A stretch of DNA of 64,000 bases from assembly GCA_038503065.1 (NCBI GenBank), contig JBCAMK010000022.1:806001-870000 (forward strand), in the 5' to 3' direction. Position 1 is the stretch's first letter. Every line of letters begins with the position of its first letter. This document shows positions 26,433-37,279 of this stretch, in pieces. The position numbers and the translations under genes are program-made. This stretch comes from Paragyromitra xinjiangensis. Lineage: Eukaryota; Ascomycota; Pezizomycetes; Pezizales; Discinaceae. Under the pieces are notes generated by a model, which searched no databases, was not told the DNA's origin, and was given only the letters and a program-made list of their open reading frames with translations.

Positions 26433-27042
26433 TATACCAGTGAAGTATCGGGAGAGTTCTTTTAAAGTAGAAACATTTTGTAAATTGCGGCGCCTTTAGC
26501 CTTTATTTTCTTCATTGGGGCTATCACCTGATGGTCACACCAAGGCTTCAGTATAGAACAATTTATCGAGAGAAAAACCAAGTGTGTTGGTTGGCGTATT
26601 CCTGACCCGACAAGATTGAACCGAAAAACACGATGGATTCCACTATTCCTTTAAAGGGGCTCAAACCCCGAGGCCGAGCTGTCCACGGTTTAGCTCCCTA
26701 TCCCGTCGACGCTCCATTCTGGCATTAATGCCAAACATAAGCTCAAGACACGCAGGTGATAAAAGTATGCTGACTATCACACTCTCCATACAGCTATTTC
26801 TAGAGGATATTAAACCGCTTGGCATACTCAAGATCTTTTATCAATGGCTATTTATAAGAATGGGATACATGTAGTCTAAGGCACGCTAGTGCAATAATAG
26901 TATGAAGTCCATTGGGGAGATAGACAATCAATTTCCGCTGGGCTACTCTTGCTTCAAGGAAAAGCGGACCAAATAACGACTGCCCGTGCTCTCGCTCGCC
27001 AGGTAGGTAATAACTTGGCGGATTCTGGCCCAGATACACGTA

Positions 27043-27123
27043 CAACCGTGTAAGGAAAGTCTCGACACCCTAGTAGCTGTTTCGCTAGTGAGGTGGGGTG
27101 TCAAGATTTTTCTTACGCGGCTG
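27043..27123. mobile_element. 81-bp TA-flanked foldback element
   Basis: Two 28-bp arms form an imperfect inverted repeat: left CAACCGTGTAAGGAAAGTCT..., right (reverse complement) CAGCCGCGTAAGAAAAATCT.... All five mismatches between the arms are transitions. TA dinucleotides flank the element at 27041-27042 and 27124-27125. The 25-bp centre contains CGCTAGTGAGGTGG. It resembles the other TA-flanked elements in this window but is much shorter, so it may be a minimal MITE or a deletion derivative. Confidence 0.65.
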
Positions 27124-27333
27124 TAAAGTAAATCAAGAATGTAGTTACTTTCTTATATAAGCCTTCACCTTCAGCTGAGTCATCCTTGTTCCCACAAAGG
27201 CCACTTTAACCTCTTTTGCTTCTCTGGGTTTCAACTCTCCAATCCCTTCCTCTTCCTCCTCCTCCCCTTCTTATCTATCAGTCTCCCCCCCTCTCAACTC
27301 CCCCTTTATTGTCATCACCTCCCATTGCTCATC

Positions 27334-29011
27334 ATGAGTCTGGCATCGAAAACTCAGTCTCAGAAGATCTTCGAGAAGCTAAAGTCCCAGCGTTCCAATA
27401 AGGTGTGTTACATATCCCTCGGACTTAACCCTCCCCCACCTCTCCACGCAAACTTACGTATGCACACAACCTCTAATACTACCGATGATGGGCAGATCTG
27501 CTTCGATTGCGGCGGCAAGAACCCAACATGGGCATCTGTACCCTTCGGGATCTACCTCTGCCTGGATTGTTCCGCACATCATCGTAATTTGGGTGTACAT
27601 ATCTCATTTGTCCGCTCTACCGTGCTGGATCGTATGTGTAACCTCAAACCTTTCTCTCCTGTTCCCCTAGTAGCTATATCCTCACCAAGAGCTCAATGCT
27701 AACTGCAAAAAAAATGTAGAGTGGCAATGGGAACAGCTAAGGACAATGAAGGTTGGGGGGAATGAGTCTGCAACCAAATACTTTCAGTCCCACGGTGGCT
27801 CTGCAGCTCTCGCTTCGAAAGACCCAAAGGTCAAGTATGGGTCAAACACAGCCACAAAGTACAAGGAAGAGCTTAAAAAACGGAGTGCCGAGGATGCTAA
27901 ACAGTACCTCTCCATATCTTCCCCTGAGACACCCAAAACTAACGCCTTCTAGATACCCTAATGAAGTTATCGTTGAGGGTGGAGAAGAAGCTGCTACTCC
28001 TAATGAAGCGGAAGAAGACTTCTTCTCTTCTTGGGACAAGCCTTCCATCAAGCGTCCAACCCCACCCCCTTCCCGCACCGCCACCCCCCCAGTTATCGGT
28101 CGCACCTCTTCTCCCCTCGTCTCCAACAAAGACACCATGCGCACACCCTCTCCGCTCACTTCCGGAACTCCTACCCCTCCAGTATCCCGCACTACCACCT
28201 CATCTGCACTCCGAACCAAAGCCGGCACCAGCACCGCCTCCTCGGCTCGTCGTACCGGCGTTCTCGGTGCGAAGAAGCCACAAAAGCTCGGCGCCAAGAA
28301 GGCTTCAGCTGGCGGTGATATTGTTGACTTTGAGGAGGCAGAGAAGAAAGCGAAGGAAGAAGCGGAAAGAATTGCAAAGTTGGGATATAATCCAGATGAC
28401 GAAGTACCACAAAAGGAGAAGGGAAAGGTTCTAAGTCCAACCCCGGTTGTTGCAGAGTCAAGCCATAGGAGGCAGAGTAGCGATGCGGAAAGGCTAGGGC
28501 TGCAGATGGGGAGGCTTGGGTTTGGACAGACCGCGGGGGCTGCGCCGGCGAAGGTGCAACAGAAGAATATGGGGGGCTTCGGGTCGGTCGGGCCCATTAA
28601 GGCTGCTGCTGAAGGTAAGATTATCTACCCAGCATTCCTCTCACCTAATGCTAACATCATACAACAGATGACGAGGAAAAATATGCGCGCTCCAAATTTG
28701 GCGCGCAAAAGTCTATCAGCTCTGATGAGTTCTTCGGCCGCAATGCCTTCGACCCAGCAGCGCAATCCGAGGCCAAGACACGGCTACAAGGATTTGAGGG
28801 CGCAAGTGCTATCTCGAGCAATCAGTATTTCGGTCGCGAAGAAGAAGAAGAACCTACGGATCTCGGCGATTATGGAAGTCTTGAGGTCACCGCAAAGGAG
28901 TTCGCAAGACGTTTTGCAGGGACCGCAGGGGAAGATTTGGAGAACGTTGCAGCTGCGCTGGGGCAGGGAGCATCAAGGCTACAGGAGGTGGTGAAAGGAT
29001 ATATGCGGTAG
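27334..29011 (+). CDS. GLO3: ADP-ribosylation factor GTPase-activating protein, Glo3 type
   Basis: ArfGAP of the Glo3/ArfGAP2-3 class, which stimulates GTP hydrolysis by Arf1 on COPI vesicles in Golgi-to-ER traffic. Exons are 27334-27402, 27496-27631, 27720-27903, 27953-28614 and 28668-29011, giving 464 residues; introns are 93, 88, 49 and 53 nt. The zinc finger C25-x2-C28-x16-C45-x2-C48 is followed by [16 protein letters not shown], whose Arg is the family catalytic Arg. [14 protein letters not shown] and [18 protein letters not shown] complete the catalytic domain (about 1-125). The linker is Pro/Ser/Thr-rich with FFSSWDKP. The C-terminal Glo3 motif region contains ISSDEFFGR and NQYFGR, and an amphipathic helix-like tail ends VVKGYMR. 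The ArfGAP/Glo3-motif layout and length both fit Glo3 rather than Gcs1. It is divergent from the DUF2415 gene. Confidence 0.95.
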
Positions 29012-30972
29012 GCGCATACATGCAATTAGAGATTATGGTGAAGATGCAAGGTGCTGGGGAGGGAAATGAACTGCATGAGGTATGGTATATGGACGTCGTG
29101 ATGTGATCAAAAATAGCGGGTGATTTTTTTTCTTTCGAAATTTATGTTTGGATGGCCTTCTGTGGGTTCGTGGTTTGAGGTTTTTTCTTGTAACTACCCC
29201 TTATTTGAGATCGCCTGAATTCTGTGAGCATTTTTTATTTCTCTTCATCCCCCTTTTTATTTCATATATTTCATTTTACTGTTGGGTTGCATGCGATTTG
29301 CAGGTAGAAGGGTAGGTGGGTGGAATAGTAGTTGTTTCATGCTAGAAAAATATTTTATTCGCATCCGAAGAGTGAAAGGACGACTAGGATTTGCTTTCAA
29401 ACAGCTATATTGTGATTTTCAGGTTGGGCTGGTACTTATGGCTACGGTGCTGGGGAAAAACGGATACCAACAGTTTGGTGGCTTTTCCTATCCTATCTAT
29501 TTATATTTCAAGAGATAGGGATAGCTTGGGGAGAGATTTTGTGTTGTGTTAGCACAGTCCATTATGTTCCCCGCGATTGTAATCATGAGGTATCACTCGA
29601 AGTGGGTTACTGTGATCACGATCCTGAGCAGGGTTACAGCTAATTTGTGGAGCTGTTCTTGGCGCCAAGTGGTACTCCAAAAATCTCGCGATATTGCTGA
29701 ACGCCGCTAAAGTTTGTATCCATATCCAGGGATTTGAGTTTTATTGCCGTTTGTGAATATCCAATTAGTTCTAGTATCGGGATAGTCGCTAGTCTGAGAT
29801 GGTGGGGAGGGTAAATGACAGTTTCAGCTATTATGGTAACTATGGTATCATACCTGGCTACCTAGTGGTTCCTATAACGCGAGAAATCCAATCTCCCGTC
29901 ATCTCCACACCCCTCGTCAAGTGTTTTCTATGCGTTGATCAGAACTTGATAACGCCACCTGGTTGGCGAGGTGTTAATGGAATGAGGGCTTTTATTTACT
30001 TATTCCATTAAGTACAATGACGTGCGGGCGACGCGAGGGCTGAAATTGGTTATATTATCATGACAGAGCTGTTTTAATGGTATCTCTGTCCTGAGGCTTT
30101 CGCTGATTCTTGGCTTAGTTTATGTATGTAAACGCTAGGCTAGGAGATTGGACACTCTCATGGTCACTGTTACAGGAAATTATACAAGCTGTGGGTAATC
30201 GGGGCTTAGGGGAGATTGTGGAGTGAGGTAGTTATGGTGATTATAACACGATATTCTGCGAGCGGCTCTCCTGACAATTCCGTGGGCGCGCTATCGGCAC
30301 TTTTTTGTGCTACTCTGGGTGCTGCAGGCTTACAGACCGGGGAGACGGCACTGTGGATATGTGCATGACTGGTGGTGGGGTAGGATGAGATTAAGCGAAG
30401 TGGAAGTGAGGGGCCTGGATTAGTGAAGGAGCTCTTGTGCAAACATGCCTTCTCTGGCGAATGAAATGCGTTACATTGGTGGAATGACGCTGTTGGTCGG
30501 ATGCCGCGCTTTCATCACGAGAGGTGATGAGTCATTGTAGATACAGGAACGTTGGTGGTGTTATAGGAATACAGGGCGCATAAAGAGCCATTTAGTAATT
30601 TCGACGGTGTGGGTGGAAAGCCCGAGTGATGTCACATGACTCAATATCCAGTCAGTTCCGTGCCAATGATAATCGTGGTAATGAGTAAATGATTGACGCC
30701 GTGACCAACCCTTTCGATGCAGGAAATGAAATTAACAAGAAACAGTACAGCACCGTGGAATAATTGATAGAAAAAGGAAAGGAAAGGAAAGAAGAAATAA
30801 CTCCCGTTATGCCATCCATAAAATGCTAAACGAAAGAATAAGATCCAGCTCCAATACCAGACCCCCAACTCCAAAAATGCTCTAGTTCGTGACTCGTAAT
30901 CTGGAAAGAAACCATAACAGATGCACCTTCACAGCCGAAAGAAGAAGAAAAAAAACAGAATCTAAAAAAATA
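29012..30972. other. Intergenic region between convergent GLO3 and F-box genes
   Basis: Both neighbours end here. No supported gene. A T-rich stretch at 29120-29280 is the likely GLO3 3' end; an A-rich stretch at 30770-30970 is the likely 3' end of the F-box gene. Open frames up to about 78 codons look random. Confidence 0.5.
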
Positions 30973-32091
30973 CTAGCAGACATTCTCCACCGTCTGTGGC
31001 GACACAACGGCGCCTCCCGCCACCTCGTCAATGTCGAATAACTCTGGTGGCGGCTGCAGCGTCGTCAAATACTCCACATACTTCCGGTAACCCCACACGC
31101 TATCCTCGACCAAAACCGCGTTGTGAGACACCTTCACTCGCTTCCATCGCTCCTCAATACCTCGTACCTCTTTTAATGTCAACCTCTCACAGCCAGTCAC
31201 GTCCACGTCCACCAACCTCCCTCCTTTCGCTTCTTCCTTCCCTCCGCTTCCTTCCGCAGCAGCATTTCGTGCTAACATATCAACTACCCAACCCACCCTA
31301 ACATCCACAAGCCACTTTAAGTCCACCCTCTTTACGCTCCATGGCACACGCCGTCCCATCCATGCCCTCAGCGCGCCACGGTTCAGACCGAAACAACCTG
31401 CCAAACTGACATTCTCTAGCAGTTCTCCCGCGGCAATCGCACGCAACGCACCATCTCCAATCTCCGTGAACGCCAGCTTCAGCTCCACCAACGTGGTGCG
31501 GTGCATCTTCATCAGTGCCTGCACTACTGGGGTGCCAATAGCGGTGTTGCTCAGATCCACGTGTGTGAGGCATCGTGACTTGATCGAGAGGAAGAGGTAT
31601 TCCAACCGTGGGGCAGCGGAACGAAAGCCGGTGAGAGAGGTGAGGGACAGAGTGTGTAGGTATGGGGAGTGAGAAGCGTAGTAAAGGAGGTGGAGGATAT
31701 CAGTGGAGCTAACGCGGGCCGGAGAGTTGAGGATCAGAGAACGACAGAGGGTAAGGTGACGAGATAGGGTGGGCGAGATAGTATTGTGGGGAAGGGAGGT
31801 TTGGGAGAGGTTTGAGAGGTCGAGGTGGTGCCAAAGGGTAGGATCAGAGGAAATGTAGTACCACTGGGAGGAGGTTAGTTGATTGGTTTGGTAAAACGGA
31901 GGTGAACAAGGTGGTAATGGTGGGCTTACTTCACGACATACTACAGAACAATGGGCAAGATCGCTATGAGTGAGGTAGGAGAATACATTCAGGGCGATTT
32001 CTGTGGGAAGTTTGGAGAACATGTTGGAGCCTGGCAGTTTCGTCTCGGCATTCGAAGAACTGGACTCAAATCTTAAAGACATTTGCGTCAT
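30973..32091 (-). CDS. F-box / leucine-rich-repeat-like protein
   Basis: Probable substrate receptor of an SCF ubiquitin ligase. Exons are 32091-31930 and 31863-30973, giving 350 residues. The 66-nt intron (31929-31864) starts GTAAGC, has a caactaac branch sequence and ends CCCAG. It is a multiple of three without stops, so the frame reads through it. The F-box at about residues 25-60 reads FSKLPTEIALNVFSYLTHSD, then LAHCSVVCRE, and after splicing WYYISSDPTLWHHLDLS. Downstream are LRR-like strands such as LTHVDLSNTAIGTPVV, LVELKLAFTEIGDGAL and LENVSLAGCFGLN. The C-terminus ends in a non-repeat tail with VWGYRKYVEYL. Start candidates are Met codons at 32091 and 32079, or the one right before FSKLP. 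The substrate is unknown. Confidence 0.85.
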   Translation of the reverse strand: MTQMSLRFESSSSNAETKLPGSNMFSKLPTEIALNVFSYLTHSDLAHCSVVCREVSPPLPPCSPPFYQTNQLTSSQWYYISSDPTLWHHLDLSNLSQTSLPHNTISPTLSRHLTLCRSLILNSPARVSSTDILHLLYYASHSPYLHTLSLTSLTGFRSAAPRLEYLFLSIKSRCLTHVDLSNTAIGTPVVQALMKMHRTTLVELKLAFTEIGDGALRAIAAGELLENVSLAGCFGLNRGALRAWMGRRVPWSVKRVDLKWLVDVRVGWVVDMLARNAAAEGSGGKEEAKGGRLVDVDVTGCERLTLKEVRGIEERWKRVKVSHNAVLVEDSVWGYRKYVEYLTTLQPPPELFDIDEVAGGAVVSPQTVENVC

Positions 32092-33205
32092 GGCTCTTTT
32101 CTAAATTCTTAAAGATTGATAGATATTCGAGTTGTCACGGGAAACTCCGCAGATAAAGAAAAGCCCCCCCCAAAAGCACGGAAGAAGGAGGGGCAACAAA
32201 GTATTTAAATCCAACAAAAAAAGGAACAACACAGCATCGTTTGGCAGTGGTGGGGCAAAGGTAAGGGCAGAAGTTATCCGTGGAAAGGGAGACGGACGTT
32301 TTCCCAGTTTGACAACTGTTCTTGGTCGTCAAGAAAAAAATATTAAATTTCTCCGCTTCGCCCTCTGATTCGGTACGCCTTCGCTTCCCTACCGGAGATC
32401 TGCGTTCGTTCGGGTTTGGAATGCTACCGGGTGCTGCGGAGGATTTCCGTTTTAGCCTGTCAAAACAAGGCTGCTCGTCATGGGGAGCCGAGCGCCGCTC
32501 GGCTTTTGTGTCACCTAGCAAGGGTCTTCCACTCCCAACGGGAATCGGGTGCGCTGTGATTGGCTGGCCTTAACGAAGGAGTGTCTTGGAGTATGCGCCC
32601 ATCGAGGGGAAACAGTAGACACGGGGGTGCCTATGCATTGACTTATAGACGAGCAAAGCGAACGAAAAGAAAGAAAAGGTGAGGAAGAGAGCTTACGGTG
32701 ATCTTTCTAATATTCCATGACGGATCGTCAGGTTCTAGTTCGTGGACTGTAGCGAGTTTCGACCGCTGGACCTGACCACCGACCTTACCTCGTCTCTTCG
32801 GACTCAATTGAGCACTTACTCTGGCCAGGATTGTGCTACGCTCTGGAATTTTTCTTTTTCTCTCTCTATTCACGGGGATCTAGTGGGCAGCGGGCAACGA
32901 GTGGTAGTAGTGGTAGTAGGAGTAGTACAGAGTGCATAGACTGTTAGAAGATAGGCAAGACCAGAGAGCTTCCTTACATCTTTCTAGCTCGTCCGCGGGA
33001 TCCATAGCAAGGTGAGGTGAGGTCGGCTTACCTCGTCTCTTTGGACTCGTTTAAGAACTCGTTGTGCAACGTTCTTTGTCCTCTTTCGCTTCTTTCTTTC
33101 CAATCCGTCTCATGTCCGGACTCATAATATCACCAACCTAATATCTTACATCCCAATTCCACTCCAATTCCCGGTCTAATACCACTTCCACCCACTACCT
33201 ACCTA
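32092..33205. other. Intergenic region between F-box gene and TIM21
   Basis: Holds the promoter of the F-box gene and the 3' end of TIM21. A degenerate direct repeat of about 20 bp (ttacctcgtctctt, then c or t, then ggactc) occurs near 32785 and 33029. No supported coding exon. Confidence 0.45.
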
Positions 33206-34200
33206 CTACCCCCACTTCACGTTGAATAATCCCTTCTTGCGACCTCCCTCATGCGACGGTTTATTATCTGCATTTTCAAGATACACCCGGGGTTTCCCTA
33301 TAGGCCTTGCATTAGCGGCGGGAACTGATGGGAAATTAAGGCTGTGGATAACATACCCGCGACGTCAAGGAACAGGTAACGGTATTCGTAATCATGCTCT
33401 CCCGGACGTTTTATCAGATGTGCATTTACGACGCCCTTATCGATATCTCCCTCAACCTGTCCGTTTCCATATGCGTGGTCAATTGAGTATTCCCCTCTAT
33501 TCAACTGCAGCTAATCAATGCGAGGATGCTGGGAGCATACGTTGAAGTGCATGATCAGATGTTCAATTCCATATTTATCCTTCATCGTAGTTGAACTACT
33601 CACCCTGTCGATCAACTTCCGCTCCTCTCATATGAAACAAGCATCAAACATTAAGGGCTACTAACGCAATCGGTCTATTTCTTGACCACTTATTATTTGT
33701 TGGTTCTCCATACGCCTTGATCCTGTGTCCGTCACCAAGTAGCTCTGTGCACTTCCGCTCATTCCGGATACGCTTATGGATGCGGTTGAACCAGTTTGCG
33801 GCGGAGTCGGGCGCGAAGACTTCGAGGTAGAGTAGAGTGAACACCGCGCCCTATACAAAAATAGGTAATTAATCCAACATGTTAAACCTCATCGGGAACT
33901 ATTTATGGTGTCGTTGGCGGTATCGTAGTAGGTGTGGGTGAAACAAACAGTCAATCCCATCCCAATGACAATTGTCAGCAAATTCGCTCCAGTACTAGCT
34001 GTCCGTTGTGCTTTCTGCGTGGCCGACAATTCGGCCCATTTTTTTTCGCCGCCACGCGAAAGCGTGATCTGCTGTCGCTGTGGGTCCGCGTTGGAGCGGG
34101 AACTGGAGGTGAAGGGTCGGGGAGTGGGGAGGGCTGGGAGGCATGTGTGGCGCTTGGCGGCCAGGCGGCGGGCGAGACGGGTGGTCAGCGAGGCCGACAT
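33206..34200 (-). CDS. TIM21: Mitochondrial import inner membrane translocase subunit Tim21
   Basis: Tim21 links the TIM23 presequence translocase to the TOM complex and the respiratory chain. Exons are 34200-33949, 33850-33666, 33595-33541, 33456-33357 and 33297-33206, giving 227 residues; introns are 98, 70, 84 and 59 nt. The N-terminus (MSASLTTRLARRLAAKRH...) is a basic mitochondrial presequence. KWAELSATQKAQRT comes before one membrane span, IVIGMGLTGAVFTLLYLEVF, which crosses an exon junction. The intermembrane-space domain has FNRIHKRIRNERKCTELLGD, IKAYGEP, KDKYGIEHLIMHFN, VEGDIDKGVVNAHLIKRPGE and YEYRYLFLDVAG, and ends in a Lys-rich tail NVKWG. The acceptor of exon 3 could also lie 9 nt upstream (a cag or a tag acceptor), which would add three residues. 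The first donor is GTTTGT. Confidence 0.93.
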
Positions 34201-37200
34201 TGCGGGATTACTAGACGCGGTTACGATGGTTGGGGGTGGAATGGAGCAGGGGGCGGAGAGATGGTGTTTGGTGGTTTGGGTCTGTGTGGTAGCCGTGGTC
34301 GCGGCAGCGGTAGTCTTCGCTAACCGCGGCTTCCATACATCATTCTCCTCTACAACACTTCATCACCCACCATTCACATCGAATTTGCCACCCAACTTCG
34401 CCTTACATAAGGTTGCCAAGGGAAATCACCAGCAGCAGCTCCTTCATCATCGATCACAAATCTCGATTTCGTCTGGCATCAATTCTTCTATCTCTCGGAT
34501 CGTTTTCACTGACTCAAGTCGGCAAGTTTGAAACCAAGGCCAAAGGAGAGGAATTAACCTGAGGAAGATACAGTAATCCAAGGATTGCGCAATGTGATAG
34601 AACATGAACCAGGAGAATAACTACAGCACGTCGTTTACGAATTGATCATCAACAGCGAAGCTAACAACAGAGCCAGCAGAGCGAGCTCATGGACAGCACT
34701 CGTGAGACCTTTGGTAAACTCCCCACGATTGAGGGGGCGACATGTTCGTCTGTGAGCTTGTCACGAGGAGCATGTTGGATCCAGAAGAGTGAGATTATTG
34801 ATGTTGGACTTTTTGTTTGGCATTTACCAGCATTACAACCACAGCATTGAGGTAAGAAGGCAAGAGATTTGATTTCGTGTTCAGTCTCGCGTGGTTTATG
34901 TTTCGTACCTTGATGCCTCTTTGTTCGGTGCGTGGCAACCTTCGGCAGGTGTGGGTGGGTCGGAGGGGATCTATGAACCGGACAGATGGCATGCAATCAC
35001 AACTGGGTATGCGTTCTGCCCGTATGCACCCGGGGAATGTCGTTGATAGTACCTAACCGTGCAATTGCAGTAGGCTAAACCAGATCAAAACGAAGTACAT
35101 GAAAGACCATCAAATCAGCTACCCCAAGGAAAAAACCGAAACACCTCTGCAGGGAATTAATTGGCTCATTACTTATATCCGGGTGCTGGTGTCGTAAAAA
35201 TCTCGGATGATGGGAGCGAGCCGCCCTGAGTCCGATCTCACCACTGGCAAGATCTGTTCCTGTCATGAGACCTGCGCTAGTTAGTCTCTACTACCGGCAT
35301 TTCCCTCTTGGGATTATACCCATCGAGAATTATAGGCGTTGCGACGTCATCCTGTGCGATCTCAATGTGCTGCGATATGACGATTATTGGCTGTTGTGTT
35401 GCGATATCATTGGCCCTAGGCACAATGACGCGGACTCTCGTGGGACTTTCTGAGGCCCCAAAAAACTCAAATTGATTTCTCATGGAAGCCTCACCCACCA
35501 TTATTCCCGGTGGATATGAGTTAGCTAGGGATCAAACTAGTAGTTTCATAAGCTGCTCCATCCAATTCTGCCACGAACGCTTTCGCTGATTCTTGTAACG
35601 TGATAGAACTCCTGGGGAATGGCTTCGGTTTGGGATAAGTTTAGCGAAGCTGGGCTTAGCATTAAGCACGAATATCTGGCGATTGCTAAGCCAGACATTT
35701 GTTCACCTCGACAGTTCCCACGGCCTGTTTTTTTGTCTAGAGATGTCATGAACCGTAACCAGTTCCTGATATAATATCGTTGAACTAACTAGTCTCTTAT
35801 GTTCAGGTGTATGGGGTTTGATCGAATAAGGGAATTGATCTTAAGAAATTTTCTCATTAATTTAATATAGCATCTCGCATCTCTATTTCCATGATGAGCC
35901 CCGCGGCGTCCGACCAGCAACGTTAAAGGCTATGAAAATCACTTTCTCAGTAACGGAATTCGTAGTAAATAGTAAGTTACGGCTTCAATGTACTCTTATA
36001 AACGAGCCTAGTAGCAAGAGTAATAGCCACCTTCACTAGCATCCCAAAATGGTAAAGCGATTGCCTCAGACATCAAACGTGTTCAGCTAAAATGCCGTCC
36101 CTGGCCTTTAAAGCAACATCTGTTTAGCGCTACACCGTAAACTTCCGAGTCGCGTCTATAGCAACGGCAGCGAGCCTTTGTCTTAATAGATCTAGGAGGG
36201 TGGCTGTCGATTTAATTATAATTCATATGTGTGAAGGCCTCTATCAACTCCCACTCAAGCTCCTTTAACTTAGATGCGAGTACTCTTGACGGCTAGTGAC
36301 CTCGCCGCTAGGTGGGGTTTGTGAGTTCTACAAATACCTTGATACATGCTATCAAGTATAGTAGTTGAGGGAACTAAAAACTGAACATGGGGGGGGCTGG
36401 ATATTTTAAATCCGAACTTCTATCGCCTTACAACTTGGTTTTTGTGGTCTTGTGCTTCGTCAAAATGATCGATTAACCGATTGACAACTCATACACGCAT
36501 GTTTCGCCCAAAGAAGATTCCGTGGAATTCAAAGTAACTTGAATCTAAACTAAAGATTTTCCGTGGAAACTAGGGGCTTTCACAGAATAAATACCTTCTA
36601 GATAATTACAAAGCCTTGAAAAATAGAAGGCCGAGATGATATATGTAACCTTGGTACCTCGAGGTTTAGATCGCTATGTTATGCCAATACGACAACTCTC
36701 CACCTCCCACCCACTACTGAGAAATTTAGGTAGTGGATTTATCCTGAAAGCTTAGCGCTATCGCCACATCCGGGAGATAGAGCTAAACCCCTCCTCGGAT
36801 TCGATTTGACCCATGTTGCTGATGCTACGCTGCTAAGTCATGCGCAATCACTCGGATCACAAGATCGGCGCGAGTGAGATATCATGACCCACATCGTGTA
36901 ACAGGCTCGTAGTGCGATGAGGGCAGAGGGACGGAAATTGCGTCACCCAATTATTTTGGCTCTCGACATCATAGCCCATCCGCCTTTTTCCGGAGTCGTG
37001 TTTTTATTACCATCATAAATACTATAATCAACCTAGATGAAAGGATAAAACAATTAAACGCCTTTTTTTTGGCCTTGCTTTTGGGGTTAAGATATCCACA
37101 TAAAAAACAAACAAGTACACACCCCGCCAAGCTATAAATTTTCCGTCTTTCTGTTCCGTTGCCTCAATCAAACAACAAAAAAAAAGTTACATAAATGAAC

Positions 37201-37279
37201 ACCCAAAGGAAAAAAACCCAACCAGTTGTGTCAAACAAAGAGATATATGAAACCAATGACAAAGCCCAATCCTAAAGGT
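34201..37279. other. Intergenic region upstream of TIM21, 3.1 kb
   Basis: The TIM21 promoter lies at the left edge. No exon with family similarity was recognised. A 14-mer CGCTAGGTGGGGTT at 36306-36319 recurs exactly at 45391-45404 and resembles the core of the 27043-27123 element. The last 200 bp before 37280 are A-rich and are probably the 3' end of the cystathionine beta-lyase gene. Confidence 0.45.

Larger units (their letters stand above)
24911..27333. other. Divergent intergenic region between DUF2415 and GLO3 genes
   Basis: This 2.4-kb interval holds the promoters of two divergently transcribed genes. It contains short CTG/GCT runs near 25118-25140, TACATGTA octamers at 25811-25818 and 26866-26873, and two TA-flanked inverted-repeat elements annotated separately. 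The last 100 bp before the GLO3 start are CT-rich, common in fungal promoters. No further coding exon was supported. Confidence 0.55.

Noticed and set aside
27842..28597. 251-codon minus-strand frame
   Set aside because: Antisense shadow of GLO3 exon 4, caused by its low-complexity Pro/Ser/Thr-rich linker.
33932..34531. 199-codon plus-strand frame
   Set aside because: It lies antisense to exon 1 of TIM21, whose coding evidence is strong; its Val/Gly/Arg-rich composition is a shadow of the presequence exon and promoter.
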